A stretch of 64,000 nt of DNA from Holacanthus passer (GCA_025331565.1 JAFREQ010000066.1:1302001-1366000), one strand, 5' to 3'. Positions 23,945-37,459 are shown, counted from the first letter of the stretch. Program-made: numbers and translations. The notes: generated by a model from the sequence alone, not told the origin.

Positions 23945-26900
23945 ATGGCGGCAGCAGGTTCAGGAGCCTCTCAGCCTCCTACCAATGGAGACCGGCGGCT
24001 GGTGGACAAGGCCATCAAAAGACTGGATAAGCTCCACGAGCTGTGCACAAACCCGCGGCTGTGCCTGAGGAACAGTCCTCCGTACCTGCCAGAGCTGGTG
24101 TCTGAGACGACAAACCTGCTCGTGCAGGTTTGGGAGCCCTACAGAGGCTGGGCGGCGGGCAGCCAGGTGCCCCGAGGAGACGAGGCCAAGTACCTGAGGG
24201 TCCACGTCAGGAACCTGCTGGATAAGACAGACAGGGCCATGCTGCTGTTCAAAGAGGGACGGGAGAGGATATTTGAAGAGGCGTCCAGCTACAGGTAAGA
24301 CACCAACATCCATACACAAGAGAGGCAGGTGTTAGTGGGACAGCTTTATAAATCACTGTTAACATATCTTCAATCATGTTGAGCTTCTTCTCTTAAAGTG
24401 TCATTTTAAAAAACAATACATGTTACTTAAAAAAGTTTATATAAATCCTTCATTCATTCATGATTCCTCCATCCTCTTTAGAATAACTCATAATAAGTAG
24501 TCAATCCTTTCAGAGTCATGTATGTCATGTTGTTCTCATTTTGGAGAACAAAATTGAAAAACAATCTATAAGTCGCTTGAGTGAAAATTAATCAGCAGCT
24601 ATTTTGATAATCGTCATTCAGTCATTTATGAAACTAAAAATGCAGAAATGTGCAGTTTTCTGTGTTTTGTAACCTTGTAAATGGAATATTTGACCTCAGG
24701 CTCTCAGAACTTGTGATGAGATTTTTATTTTTCAGATTTCCGGACACTTCATAACCTATATAAGTCATTTATCAATCTAACACATAATCTAACATAATTG
24801 TTAGTTGCAACCCGAAAACTATTTTTTTCCTATATTTAGAAAATCCATTAAATGTCCATCTCAGATTTATGCCGCCACCCTTCTGTACGACAATTCTACA
24901 ATTTCATTTAGCAGGTGCTTTTATCCAAAGAGATGTACATCTGAGGGTAGATACAACACAAGCAAGGATCTAGTCAGGAGAAAACAACCTGGATAAGTGC
25001 CATAAAACAAAGTTCAAGTGTGATAGGACTTTGGGGGCATAGGAATTCTCTTATTATCATTATTATTATTAATTTATTGCAGTCTGTCAAGTGCAAAGGT
25101 CTTCAGTAAAGAGCTGTGTCTTTAGTCTTTTCGTAATGGACAGTTGGACAGTTTGAATGAAATTGTCCCTGTAACTTCAGATAATCCACAGATCTCATTG
25201 TTTTTACAGGGATTTTGCTTTTTAATTCCAATGAAACCTGTTTGCAGTAGCATCTGTGAATTATTCAGAGTAATTGGGCAATAATAAATTTAACATTATT
25301 ATTAATATAACATCTCTTTCCCAAAAAAAGTTTCCAAAAAGTTTCAAAATCCTGTGAGCGCCATAAATTAAACTGAAACTCGCTCAAACAAACAAAATGT
25401 CCGAGATCTCACAACCACACAAGTGACACCAAAACGATCTGCATGGCCAGGTACCACCCGAGGTAACTGACCATTTTCTTTCCAACTCAACCAGATTATG
25501 TTCTCAAACCAAAAACATGATCCATCTTCTACTGAGACTAATTCCTCTCAGCGACCCTTTTGTAAGACAAACTGACTGTCGGGCCAGAAAGATACCACAC
25601 ATCCCTCGAATCTTCATCAGGTACCATGGGACTGGGACTTTGACGAGAATCCAGCAATAGACTTCTATATTTGCATGACTGAAGGAAAGAGTCATAACTT
25701 TATACTAGGCTTCGACCCCTCCTTGAACACTAAATTGAATGTTCTGAAATTTTATATCATCTATAGAAGCTGTAGTAAAATAAATGAACTCCCCCCCGGT
25801 TCACACAAGTCAAATATAGACTTCACTGTGCACTAAAGAAAATAAATGATGATGAAAAAATAAAGTGGATATTTTGGATCAGCTAAAAAGAGTGACTTTT
25901 TTTTATTTGGTGTTCGAGCTGCTTCCCCTGCTGCTGCTGGGACTACTAATGACGAAGGTGGAGAGAGGGGCCAAACCTGCGTCTTTGTGATGCTAATGTG
26001 GGGAAACGAGGCAAAAGAAATTACAACCTCAGTATGCGAGCAGCTGGGGAGAGAGACTGTCAGGTCCTGAACAAACATTTTCTCAGTGAATGTCCATACA
26101 GTTGCATCCACGCTGTATCCACATGGTGCGCACAGATATCCTCTGCTTTTATTTTGCTGTGTCGTCTGCGCGTGGCCTAAATTCAGAACTAAATGGAAAC
26201 TCAACTATTTTGCTGTATTCGTTGCAAACGTATCCCAACATAGTATCATCTATCTATCTATTGAATCGTGACAATGTAATTGTATCATGTTATTGTTTTA
26301 CATAATGTTTGCATATTATATTTTAAAACTACCAAAATTAGTCATTTTGGTTCTTGTTTTACATACACGACAAGGCTTTTCTGTTTGTGCCTTTCTAATG
26401 TGTGACAATATTTGCCATATTGTTAGATGTATGAATATCAGAAAAGATATTCTTATGACAGAATATTGTGCTATTACCGTAATTTCAGCCACATCAGCCA
26501 ACCCTAAGTCGTTCGAGGCACCGCTGAGCCCCGGACCAGCTGGTGCATATAGATCCTTGTCTCTTCTGTTTTACGGTACACACTCATTGTATGCAAATTG
26601 TTACAGACAGCGTTTATCAAAGATATTACTTCAGTGGAATCTGGAACAGATATTTAAAGATTTGTTGCGTCGTCTTCCAGAATCCTCTACGCACAGAAGA
26701 AAACAGATGGCCTTATCGCCGCAACCACGTCTGCATGGGCAGTCAAGTGGCAAATTCACACAATGTTACGTATAATGTGGCTTAGATGTCACGGCAAATT
26801 GTGTAAATATCCTCTTTTGTGATTTTAGAATGTCCTGCCTTAATGTCCTCTTTCTTGCAGCTTGTTATCCCACTGACTCAGGCCAGTAAGCTGCGCCGTC

Positions 26901-28388
26901 TATTTCTAATAACACTAACTGTTGGACGGTTTGACTAACAATCCCCCTTTAGTGAAATTTCTGCCTTGCTATCTAAAAACAGAACTGAGATAAGACTGAA
27001 GGTGAAGGCGACAGAAACAGACAGTGGATGGTTTAGCGGATGGAAGATCGTCTGTGACATCTGATCGCTTTGACCTCCTCTGACTGGAATTCAAGAAACA
27101 CATGCAAATGTGCAAACTCTGTTGAACGTACAACTAGAACTGTGAGCAGAAACAATATACGAAACACACGCATTTATTAGTCAAGGCATCAATTACGTAA
27201 TGAATGAGTTTCAACTTTTCAAAGTTATACATTTCACCTAAATTGATAGAGGCCTTTATTTTGACCTCTGACTGTACTCATTGTATTCAGGGTGTGTTTG
27301 AATTTTAATTTCAATCAGAATTTGTTGTAATCACACCATATTCAATCTTTTTCATGATATTTTTAGATGCATCGGGCCAGCCAGAGCGAGAGATGTGGCT
27401 TACACACTTCCTCTGCCTCACTCTCCCCTCAACACCATAGGCCTTTTTCTTTTTCGTTTGTTTTTTTTTCACCCCATTGACATGGAAAGACCATGACAAC
27501 CATCCAAACAGTCAAATGCCCCTCACACGCAGATGATTTCCAGAGATGCATCAAAAAGGTCTTGCAAAGGAAGAGATATGGTGTACTGAGAATTTGTTGT
27601 CACATTAAATGGTTATGATTCTATCTAGGTTTCTGTATCAGTAGATAAACTCCAACATCATATTCTACCATTTTAACTGCATTTGTATTATTATACAGTG
27701 GTATTACTGTAGTTTGTGTATTTTGAAATTAGTCCAAATTAGAAATGACAAAAAAAAAAAATGAAAGGCCTTAAATTAAATCAAAGCATTTTCCATTATT
27801 TTTTATGCGATTTTGATGAAGTATTCTTCACTTGTGTGTTTTACCTGCACAGAGCAAAGTGCACTTTTCGATGAAGCAGGAAACATCTTTTGTGCAGTTG
27901 TTTTTGAAATGTTAGATGCACAGATTCTGGATTTTTCAATGATGTTGATAGAAAATGTGATGAAGAATTCTTAAGTACTAAACTGAACTTAAATTATTAT
28001 TCATGAAATTTTGAGTACTTTTTATGTGCATTATGTAAAACACGAGATTCTTATACTGATACTTCAAAGGCAAAATGATATTCTTACTTGTTCATGCTTT
28101 TTATAGCAGATGAAACTTATTTTGAATGTAGTGTTTTGAGTGTGAGATCACCTGCTGCACCAGCTGCATGTTGGCAGGAGTTGAGAAACGTGCAAAAACA
28201 ATCGTCAAAGAAATAAAGTCTTAATGTATAAATGACCCCAGAAGAGCCTAGAGAGAGAGAGTACACACTGGTGAAGGCTGGCCTGAAGTCACACACTGGC
28301 CACTGGAACATTTTGTGGTATTTACAGACAAGCGTGCAGCGGAGAGCATCCTGTTTACTGGCTGGACTACCTGTTGTGTGTGTTTGCC

Positions 28389-28428
<40 letters not shown>

Positions 28429-31400
28429 TATGGAAAGTATCAGCAATGCTTGTTTCAACAGAAACAAAGCAGTATCAAGTATACAACAGTTAGCTATTGT
28501 TCTAAAGTGATTGTAGAATTTGATCTTATCTTATTCATTTTCCACACAATCTGTTCATAGCTATTCTCTATTCATTGCCAACTCATTGCTGAACATGCTC
28601 GTCTCATTTGACACACCTTCACACATCGACACTGCGAATCGAGCTCTAAACTAGTCACACTTTATTCAATAATAATAGCATGCAGGCGTACCAGCGATAA
28701 ACAGGATATAAAATACTAAAGGTGTATGACTTTTCTGCAGATTCAAACGCCCCAGATCTGTGATGCTTTGAGCTTTAAGAGTACGATAAGGAGAAGTGTG
28801 AGATGAGGGTTTTCAGTTCAAGGCGAATGAGTTATTCAATCACCAGATGGGTTTATATATATCTGCATGAGAAATGGTTATCACGAGCAAACATTCACTC
28901 CTACGCTCGTGCATTTTTGTATATATTTTCAACACCACTGGGCCAGAAAACGGCAGACGTTTCAGAGCAACGTGGACAACCATATTTCTATTTCTGCAAC
29001 CACAACTGAAAGTCACTTTTTCGTTCTCAGGAGGAACTTGACCAAACTCTCCTTGCTGTTCAGTCACATTCTCTGGGAGCTGAAGGCCATGTTTCCCAGG
29101 GGATGTTTTCAGGGAGACACCTACAGGGTGACCAAGACGGAGGCTGGCGATTTTTGGCGGCAGTCATTTGGCAACAAGTGAGTGTTTCATATTGTTTTTA
29201 TTGGTGCATTTTATGTGTCTCCGCATTCACTTCGCATTAATCGTGTGTTCTGACAGGTGTATAGTGCAGTGGAATATTTTCAAAGAGCAGCTGCAGAGTG
29301 TGCAAGCATTTGAGGAAGGGATGGAGTCCATGGCCCTGAAGTCAACTATAGATCTCACTTGTAACGACCACATCTCTGTGTTTGAGTTTGACATCTTCAC
29401 CAGGCTGTTTCAGGTAAGGTGACAATTCAGTCAAAGCTAATAAACAGATTACTTAAAGGATGACATTTTAGTAAATAGTTAGTTAGATGAGATGATGGAT
29501 GCAGCTCTCATATGTGCAATATGAGGCTGCAGCCAGAAAAAAAATCCACCTTCCAGCACCTCTAAAGCTTACTTATATCTCTTTCTTTAATCACACCACT
29601 AACCTAATGAACCTAAAAGTAACAAGCTGTAGTTGTATGGGGTTTGTTTGCCAGGCTGTTTCTTGAGTGGGTGCGGCGATTTCCTGGTCTCTCTGCTGGT
29701 TGTTTCACCTCGTGGCGATGACAAGACTCAGGAAGTCACTGTGTCCGGCCAAGAAATAGTCCCACACATTATCCCCCATAAAAACACAATCTGCCATTTT
29801 CTCACTCCAGTTTTTTGTCAGATTTTAAACAAACAAGATATAATGTGTTAATTACTGATTTTAGGGGGTGCAAGTAGACGTGCTAAGCTAAACTTACTGG
29901 CTGCAGGCTGTGGTTTCAGATTTAGCAAGCAGATTTCTACAATAGCTCTTGACAAAAAAGAGTGAATGAGCACATCCTGAGTCAGCTCCCCTCTCCTCTC
30001 GTTGCAGCCCTGGAAGTCACTCATAAGGAACTGGAACCAGCTTGCAGTGACTCATCCGGGCTACATGGCCTTCCTCACCTACGACCAGGTGGTGGCCCGT
30101 CTGGAACACTACCTGCACAGACCTGGAAGGTGAGGACGGACATGGTGACAAACTCTGCACTTCTCAGAAAAGCAAAGCTGATTTACGTCTCACATATTTC
30201 AAAACTCAAAAACAGCTCTGGAGAGGTTGTTGAGTGCTTGAGCTACGTCAAATTGGCGATTGAGCTCAGTTGAAAAAGTTAGGCCCATGAAGCTACATAG
30301 AACCATTGTACTTCAACAACTTTAAGCACCTGGCTATTCATTATGAAAAGTTTAAAAATTCGAGGCAAATAGGCTTCATTTATTACCTTTATTATTGAAG
30401 TACCTTGTATTTCTTTACCTCTTTAGTGTTCAGCATATTTTTCATAACACATCAATTCGAGCTTTCCATCTGGTATTCAAGAGGTTTTGTCCGTGTTATG
30501 TTAAGTACAGCTTATTGAAATTATGTAGAACTAAAAGTGTGGCCCATTAAGTGTCACAGAGAGAGAGAAAATAAAGAACCAAATCGACCAACTGTATTTG
30601 CAAGAGACTCACTGACACCCAGAAACAAAATAATGTTCGAGTTGCTTATCTGTGAACTTCAAGGTTAAAATGTCTCAGAACTTATTTCACAGTTGATTTT
30701 CTGTCTTGTAAACAAGTGCGATTTCAGGATGTCTTTTCCTTCCAGCTATATCTTTCGTCTGAGCTGCACAAGAATGGGCCAGTGGGCTATTGGCCATGTG
30801 ACCACTGAAGGTAGCATCGTCCAGACCATCCCCCAGAATACACCTCTCTACCAGGCACTCATTCAGGGCTTCAAGGAAGGCTGGTGGGGGCAAACACACA
30901 CACACACACAGGTCCCTGATTTATTATTTTTTCGTGTGACTGCCTTTTCTCTAAACACTCTGTTTCTGTGCCTGCAGCTACCTTTACCCAGATGGCCGTG
31001 ATGTGAACCCCGACCTGACGAGCTTGTGTGAACCGGCCCAGAGGGGCCAAGTCAAAGTTACAGAAGTAAGCGGATGCACTTTATACCTCTTTATCAATTT
31101 ATCAAACTGCCAACAGCATCCTGAAGCTTTACCAAGACAACGCAGAGATCATATCCTGAGATGTTTTCTTATTGCCGTCTTGTCCGTCCGTCTACAACAA
31201 CCTACAGGAGCAATATGAGCTCTACTGTGATATTGGCAGCACCTTCCAGCTGTGCAAAATCTGTGCAGAGAGGGATAAGGACACTCGTATCCAGCCGTGT
31301 GGGCATCTCCTGTGTCAACCCTGCCTCACAGGCTGGCAGGTATGAACCCACTCGCTCCTTGTACCCTGCTGTTTTATTCAAAGTATATGCTAAATACTCT

Positions 31401-34400
31401 TACCCCAACAGTCGCTGTGTGCTCAGCAAAGTGAAACAGTCTGGCTTGACTAAACTAGATTTATTTTTGTAGGCCAACATGTAGATCAACTCTCCCATGG
31501 TTTGATCGTTGGTTGTGGCCCCACTGTACAGTAACAATGCTGAGTATTTGAATGTGGTTTGGGGTTGATGTCAAAAATATTCTGTGTTCAACAAAGCATG
31601 TGAGTTGTATTCATATGCTACGTTATAGAAAATAATCCTCACAAATCAATGCCAAGGCTGATTCCTTTTAAGCAAAGAAAATCAAATTTCAAATTTCGCC
31701 CTGCAAAACATTTCATTAAAATACGGAATTGCCAAACAAAATTCTTTTAGCTGTGGAAAATTTTTTGAACAAAATAGCTTTGCTTTAAAAATACGATGAA
31801 CCAAGGCTAATTCTTTAAGGTAACTTCAATATCATTCATGCATTTCTACAACCAGATATTTCTGTTCAAAGTTCACGTTGAACTATTAGACTGCATTTAT
31901 AATGACATGACAACAGTTTCATATCCCTCTTCAGTTTTCACTGTGAAGTCACATTGCATCAGTTGGCCTTTTTGAAACCACACAACATCAGTACACCTGT
32001 GCTTGGTCACATCCACGAATGTCTCAACTCTCCAGTTCTTTCAGGCCACAAAAAAAGGCTGTGGACTCATACTTAAACCCTCTTATATCAATTCTTTGCA
32101 TGAGCAAATAGTCTGATAATTTACAGGACAGACAAGCCCAAGCTTGGTTCAATGGTTCAAAAAGAACAAGGGCTGTGAAATGAACCATCAATATCAATGA
32201 CAGATGCCATAAGTATGTAAACTTGACAACTGTGAAATTGTAGTGAGGGAATATAATGGGACTTTTGGCCTGATCTCATCTATTTAAATGTCAAAGATAT
32301 GGAGAATATCATACAGTGGTCCTTCATTGAAATCAATTACATTTCAACGTTTTGCACACAAATCCCAAAAGTCTGTCTGTAAATCAAAATTTAGTCAGCG
32401 TGTCCTGTGTGGGGCTCCCCCATCTTCCTACTTCCTCTTTCAATCACGACATTAAAGACATCCAATCAGAATTGAAGCTGCCACTGGCGAATTACAGTTT
32501 CATGCTGTACTACTATTTCTTTCAGTCAGACCGCCAGTTGCCTCCCATCTGTTCAGGAGGTGTTTAAGTCTTTGCAGAGGTGCAGAGCAAAGTCCTGACA
32601 TTTGGTTGAGGGCTTCCTGTGTGAGCTCAGGCTCACATCCTCCTCAAACTGTATCGGCCACATTCACTTTGAGAAAAAGTGTGTGTGCAGAGAGAAAGAA
32701 AGAGAGACACAGACAGACAGACAGAAAAAGAAAATTAGATATGCTTCATGGACGTCAGACCACAATGGAAAAGTTGCAAGTTAGTCAAGATTGTGGTCAA
32801 GCAAACTTCCTCATTGACAGTAAGTTTACAGTGCAATACAGTGGCCTTCATGAGCGTAAAGAAAATGACAGGCTGTTAAACTCTGGAGTAACAAAGGCCT
32901 CTGCACACATTTACAGCGCAATATCAGGATGTGCTAGTTTCAATGAAAGTTATATTGCATGATTAAACAAAGAATGTACACTAGAGCAATGAGAGAAAAA
33001 GGAAAACGTTACGATTCATTTTCATCTTGTTTGCATTTGTGAAAAACCGCATCTTACTGTGTCTGTTGAACGAAGTATTTTCCACCACCATCTTTTGAAA
33101 AAGAGGTGTCTTTATTCTTTGAAGGACCAACACATTCCATTACGCACAGTTCAAAAGACACGTAGCTGTTCTCAAGACAATGTGTGACAATCGGTCTTTA
33201 CATTCACACATTTCCATCGCACTGCCCGTGACCTGGCATCGATAATTATCTAGCAGAAGTCAGCTGGCCACACCTGCCCGTACTGTCGCTGCGACATCAG
33301 AGGAACGGAGACCATCCTCATCGAGCCCTACCGGCCGGGCAGCGGTCAGTGGGAGGAGGAGGAGGAGGAGGAGGAGGAGGGGAGTGAGGACGACACAGAG
33401 GAGGAGACCCATGAGGACATTGAACTGATGGTAAAGGAAATGGCTGCTCTGAGAAAGGTGTGTATGTACAACCCCAATTTCAAAAAAGTAGGGACGCTGT
33501 GTAAAATGTTAAAAACAGAATGTGATTGTTTGCAAATCATTTGAAAATAGTGCAAATACAACATATCAGATGCTGGAACTGAAAAATGTTTTATGACTTT
33601 TAGCATTTTTACACCTCTGTCCTTAGACCTTTGAACTTGCCTCCTCATGTCCTCCTCTTGCTCCTAGTCTCCTCCTGTAACTTTACTTGCCAATGAAGAG
33701 GAAATGACGAAAAAAAATCCCCACTGATTGTGCCAACATTTCCTCTCAACAGTTCTCACGTTTGGATTACCAGGTTCCCAGCTCTCACCACAGCGCTCCA
33801 CCTCTGCCCCCCAAACACTGTCCATCTCCCTCCTGCCAAACCCAGGCATCAGAAACCACGACGGCGGCCAAACACCCACACTCTCATCCAGTAAGTCGCC
33901 ACTGACACTCGGGCGATTTGCATATTGTTGGTGTGATGTGTTCATCTCCACACACTCAACTCTGAGGACTGTTAATTCATGCACAGCGCTGCAGAGACTC
34001 GCCAGCTCTATAATGTGAATATGTGAATATGTTTGGCAGCTGTTGCCTGAACGATCTTCGTGATGTTTCATCTCTTCAGCAGGTTCACAGTGGTAATGAA
34101 GCACGCAGAAGGCACAAACAACACGCAAACACGAACAGGTGAGACACTGTTTAAAACAGAGCTGCAAAGAGGAAAAAGGCTGCTGTTGTCTACATGTACA
34201 CCAGAAGCATTCAGGAGTCTGAATGTGAGCCTGCTGCTCTACGGTGACTTCTTGCTACTGAGATAAGGATCTTGACAAATGTTCAGCGTAATGCAGGAAC
34301 ACACTACATGACTTTGATTATCTAGATCAACTTTGCAAAGATGCAGCAGGTAACTGATTTTGCAAATTGTGCTGGTTTTGCAGTGTGTTTTGTGGTCATG

Positions 34401-36636
34401 CATTTGTTGGCTTAATTTTGTCTTGTGTGTGCTTTGATGTGTGTATATATATATTTGTGTCTATTTATACCATGAAAACCTTGCAATAAAAATATTGTAA
34501 AAATAATTTTTTATTATTATCACTCAACCTTTATTTAAATATCAAACCATTATTGAGTGCAACAAACAAAAACAGTCCTATTCAATTGTACAGGTACAAG
34601 TGTATAAAGTTTTCCCATATTTATTGTTTCCATTAGATAATCATTTAAATGGGTCACATAGTGGCTAGGGGACTGGTTTAATAAGGACGTGATATATTAT
34701 GTCAAATACTAAGATTATTACAATTACTAAAAATATTTTCTGTGTCGCTAATGTTAAGACAGTGACGCAGTGAGTGTTGCTGATTTTGATTATTACTGTT
34801 AGTGATGCTGATGTTTGTTCACTTCAGTTCCTTATGGAATCTGTTTATTGCCTATTGTTAAGATTCCCATTAGCTTCTGCTGACACACATATGCATGGGA
34901 TCAGATCTATACATTAAAAAAACAAACCTATAAATAAAAGATATGTTGTGTCCTTTCCATGCAGGCGTCAGGAGGACGAGTCATACAGCAGCGAGGAGGA
35001 GAGGTCTGCTGGGTTCAGACAGTCATACCCTCTGTCCCACAGGTGATTGACAGCTCTCTCCATGCCACTCCACTTTTTTTTTTTACCTGAGTCTTGGACT
35101 AGTTCTTGCTTTGCAGCTAATTTTATGTCATTCTGTTTTAAACAGTGCTGAATTCCTGACGGCAGCAACGATTTCTCCTGCCTCTCAGGGTGTCGACAGT
35201 AAGTTATGGCATGTTGACTTATGAGCTTGTGTGAAAAAACAAACCCCAGTCAAACCAATCCAAAAAAAAATTTCAAGTCTCCTCAAATGCACAAATTGAT
35301 AGTGTTTATATCAACGGGTGAAAAAAGAGGGACAAACTAGCAGCAAATTATCACCATTATCAAGACAATGAACAGTATGTTTCTTTTCATGGATATTTGT
35401 CATTAGGTTAACGGAAAAAAAAAAAACACACTGTGCTTGTGCTTTACTGACACTTATCTACAGACCAAGACCGACTTCTCCATATGCTGGATTTGACTGA
35501 TGTCTTAGCTAATGAGCACATGTTGAGCACTTGTTTTTCTTTCCTTCCCTCCCAAAAGTCTGTCCAGACTCTCTTGTACTTGCTACTCTATTATATTGTT
35601 CCCAAATGAATCATATTCACAGACACTTTTCACAGCAGGCATTTTGACATGTCATTGCAGAAAAGCACAAGTGGAACTAATAACATTAATGATGGCTCAC
35701 TTCCAGCAATTATTGCAATGCAGTGCAGCAATTAATAATGAGACGTTGCAGTTTGTGAAAGCGGGGAAGCAGGTGCACAGGGAATTAGGACCCAAAATGC
35801 AGACACTCAGGCCTGAACTAGTGCAGTTTAAAGATTTATGAATTCACACACACACACACACGCAAACAAAATCAAAATACTTACATGGTCATGCAGGCAA
35901 GGGTCAAAACCAAATAAGGCTCTCCAAAAGAGGTAAACAAATCCAAATGAGCAACAATCAAAAGTCTCCATATAGATGAAGAAACAAGAAATAAAGTCAC
36001 TGCTGGATGACTTCATACCAAGTACAAGGATGAAGACAGAGAGGACACAGGCTGAACAGGAGGGGAGGATCTCAGGTGAAACTAATTAACAATCCTAAAG
36101 GTTGGAAACATACAAAGAGATGATGTAAAGTAATTAAACACACCTGAGGAAATACTCACTTTCAAAATAAAACAGGAAAAACAACAAAACAAAAAACCCA
36201 AAGCCATGATATGTGGCACCTTTGATTGACCAGTCAAAATGTTATGTAAGCATTCAGCCTCAAGTCTTAAAGTAAAGTAAAGTTACTAGATAAAAGTCAT
36301 TGTTAACCCATAATCTAATAATAGTCTAATTTTCAATTCATGCATTCATCTAAAAAGTTGACGTGTTTCATTTGAAAAACAAACCTGAGCATTTCACAGC
36401 AGAGCCAGAGATTATGGAACATGATTATTTAGCTTAGATCTCTTTCGACTTTTAATGTGAATTATACATTTTAATGTGGCCTCTTCTTGTGTTTGCGTGT
36501 AGGTGGAGCGGCGTGGCTCGGACCCTCCGACCCAGTCAAACACAGGCAAAGACAAAGAGAGAGAGAGGACAGGAGAGCAGTGCTCAGAAAAGACAAATGT
36601 GGCCTGGGAGAGATGACGAGGACAATGTCGTCGTGA
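23945..36636 (+). CDS. cblc: Cbl-c-like E3 ubiquitin ligase
   Basis: Cbl proteins bind phosphotyrosine targets through the TKB domain and ubiquitinate them through the RING. Exons: 23945-24294, 29031-29177, 29257-29413, 30008-30129, 30746-30883, 30978-31065, 31208-31339, 33257-33457, 33753-33890, 34080-34138, 34965-35042, 35146-35198, 36503-36636; phases match, about 598 residues. The TKB region (4H bundle, EF-hand-like part, SH2-like part with SYIFRLSCTRMGQWAIG) fills about 1-330. The linker EQYELYC keeps the regulatory tyrosines (c-Cbl Tyr371 equals Tyr340 here). The C3HC4 RING spans about 350-392 (CKICAERDKD to CPYCRCDIRG). A poly-Glu run and the proline-rich APPLPPKHCPSPS follow. I call it cblc because of the adjacent bcl3 and the short tail without a visible UBA domain. 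Exons 1-8 are secure; 9-13 are less sure. Confidence 0.9.
24895..25160. repeat. Dispersed fish repeat (GCTTTTATCCAAAG type)
   Basis: The words TTTAGCAGGTGCTTTTATCC, GATACAACACAAGCAAGG and GAGCTGTGTCTTTAGTCTTT are typical of an abundant teleost repeat. No coding frame is retained. The family name is not certain. Confidence 0.5.
28394..28427. repeat. (TG)n microsatellite
   Basis: About 17 TG units, with one CG interruption at the left, in cblc intron 1. Confidence 0.95.
29500..29925. repeat. cblc: Foldback fish repeat, copy 3, in a cblc intron
   Basis: Lies in cblc intron 3. It carries CACCTTCCAGCACCTCTAAAG on the left and, near the right end, ATAATGTGTTAATTA and GTGCTAAGCTAAACTTACTGG, the inverted equivalents. 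Same family as 5456-5930. Confidence 0.55.
31340..33256 (+). other. cblc: cblc intron 7
   Basis: A 1.9 kb intron splitting the RING finger coding sequence. I see no other gene in it. Confidence 0.7.
33468..33610. repeat. MITE-like repeat (AACCCCAATTxCAAAAAAGT), copy 1
   Basis: Starts ACAACCCCAATTTCAAAAAA and continues GGGACGCTGTGTAAAATGTT. The same start recurs at 38008 and, degraded, at 56917. This is a very common teleost repeat, apparently a non-autonomous DNA transposon. It sits in cblc intron 8. Confidence 0.65.
35199..36502 (+). other. cblc: cblc last intron with repeats
   Basis: Contains part of a hairpin repeat (35627-35700) and a block at about 35780-36220 (AGGACCCAAAATGCAGACAC, a short CA run, AATCAAAATACTTACATGG) that looks like another dispersed fish repeat. 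Confidence 0.5.
35627..35700. repeat. Hairpin repeat, partial copy
   Basis: TTTTCACAGCAGGCATTTTGACATGTC...TAACATTAATGATG matches the left arm of the palindromic element at 57465-57612. Confidence 0.55.
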
Positions 36637-37459
36637 CAGAAAAGCAATTTAAAGACTCTTTAAAGAAAAGGAAAAATACATGGCAACTAAAATCTCTTAA
36701 ATCACACATCTTCAGTGAATGTAAAAATACTTCTGGTGTCATATTTAACTTTAAAAACTGTCTGTCTCCTGCACTGCTGATGTTGAGACGAGGAGGTGGG
36801 ACTGACAGGAAAATGACTCAGTGAGGCCTCCTACTGTTCAATAATCACACTGCTATTATCTCCACAGCAGGTTCAGCACTGATTCCTAAATATAGTCCTA
36901 CACACACTGTCTTCTTATAATTAAAGCGGTGCCTTAATGAAATGATAGAAATTATTGAAAGGCCTGATATTTGCAAATGTAATTATACGGACAAATGAAG
37001 GGGGGCAATCACATATTTAGAGTGAATATATGAAATAACAGAAATATGCTACTTTGTCATTTAACCCTTTTGTTCTTAATAAGTTATGTGAGTAATTAAA
37101 GGCTTCTGTCATCAAACAGACTTATATGATACTAAAATCAAACAAATAAAACATATAACTATCACATGCTTCAGCTTCTAAGTTGTTTCATTTGGCAGGT
37201 TTTTATTTTCTCCCATCATCGACATGAAAATATGAACAGACAAATGAAAATTGAATATATGCCAAGTGGTTTTAATTTGTTTTCCACATTCTGACACATG
37301 TGTGTTGAGTCTTGATATATGAGGAGGGGAAACTTCAAAGGAGTTGATGCACCAGAGAAAGACAGAAATATAGAAGTTAGGGCTGTTAAAGAAAATAGGA
37401 ACGAGTGGTCATGCAGGGCAGAGAAGTGTGAGGAATAAAGTGAAAAATGGGAAGTTTCT
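36637..37459. other. Tail-to-tail region between cblc and trypsin T1
   Basis: Holds the 3' UTRs of cblc (ATTAAA near 36920) and, on minus, of T1 (AATAAA at 37207-37202). No gene is visible. Confidence 0.5.
37202..37207 (-). terminator. Candidate poly(A) signal of T1
   Basis: AATAAA on minus, about 250 nt after the T1 stop codon. Confidence 0.45.

Larger units (their letters stand above)
24295..29030 (+). other. cblc: cblc intron 1
   Basis: A 4.7 kb intron. It holds a fish repeat at 24895-25160, a (TG)n run at 28394-28427 and otherwise AT-rich unique-looking sequence. The open frame at 26287-26775 has no splice or compositional support. Confidence 0.7.

Noticed and set aside
26287..26775. 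162-codon open frame on plus
   Set aside because: It lies inside cblc intron 1, has no recognisable domain and AT-rich composition like its surroundings.
33664..34167. 167-codon open frame on minus
   Set aside because: It is the antisense shadow of cblc exons 9 and 10.
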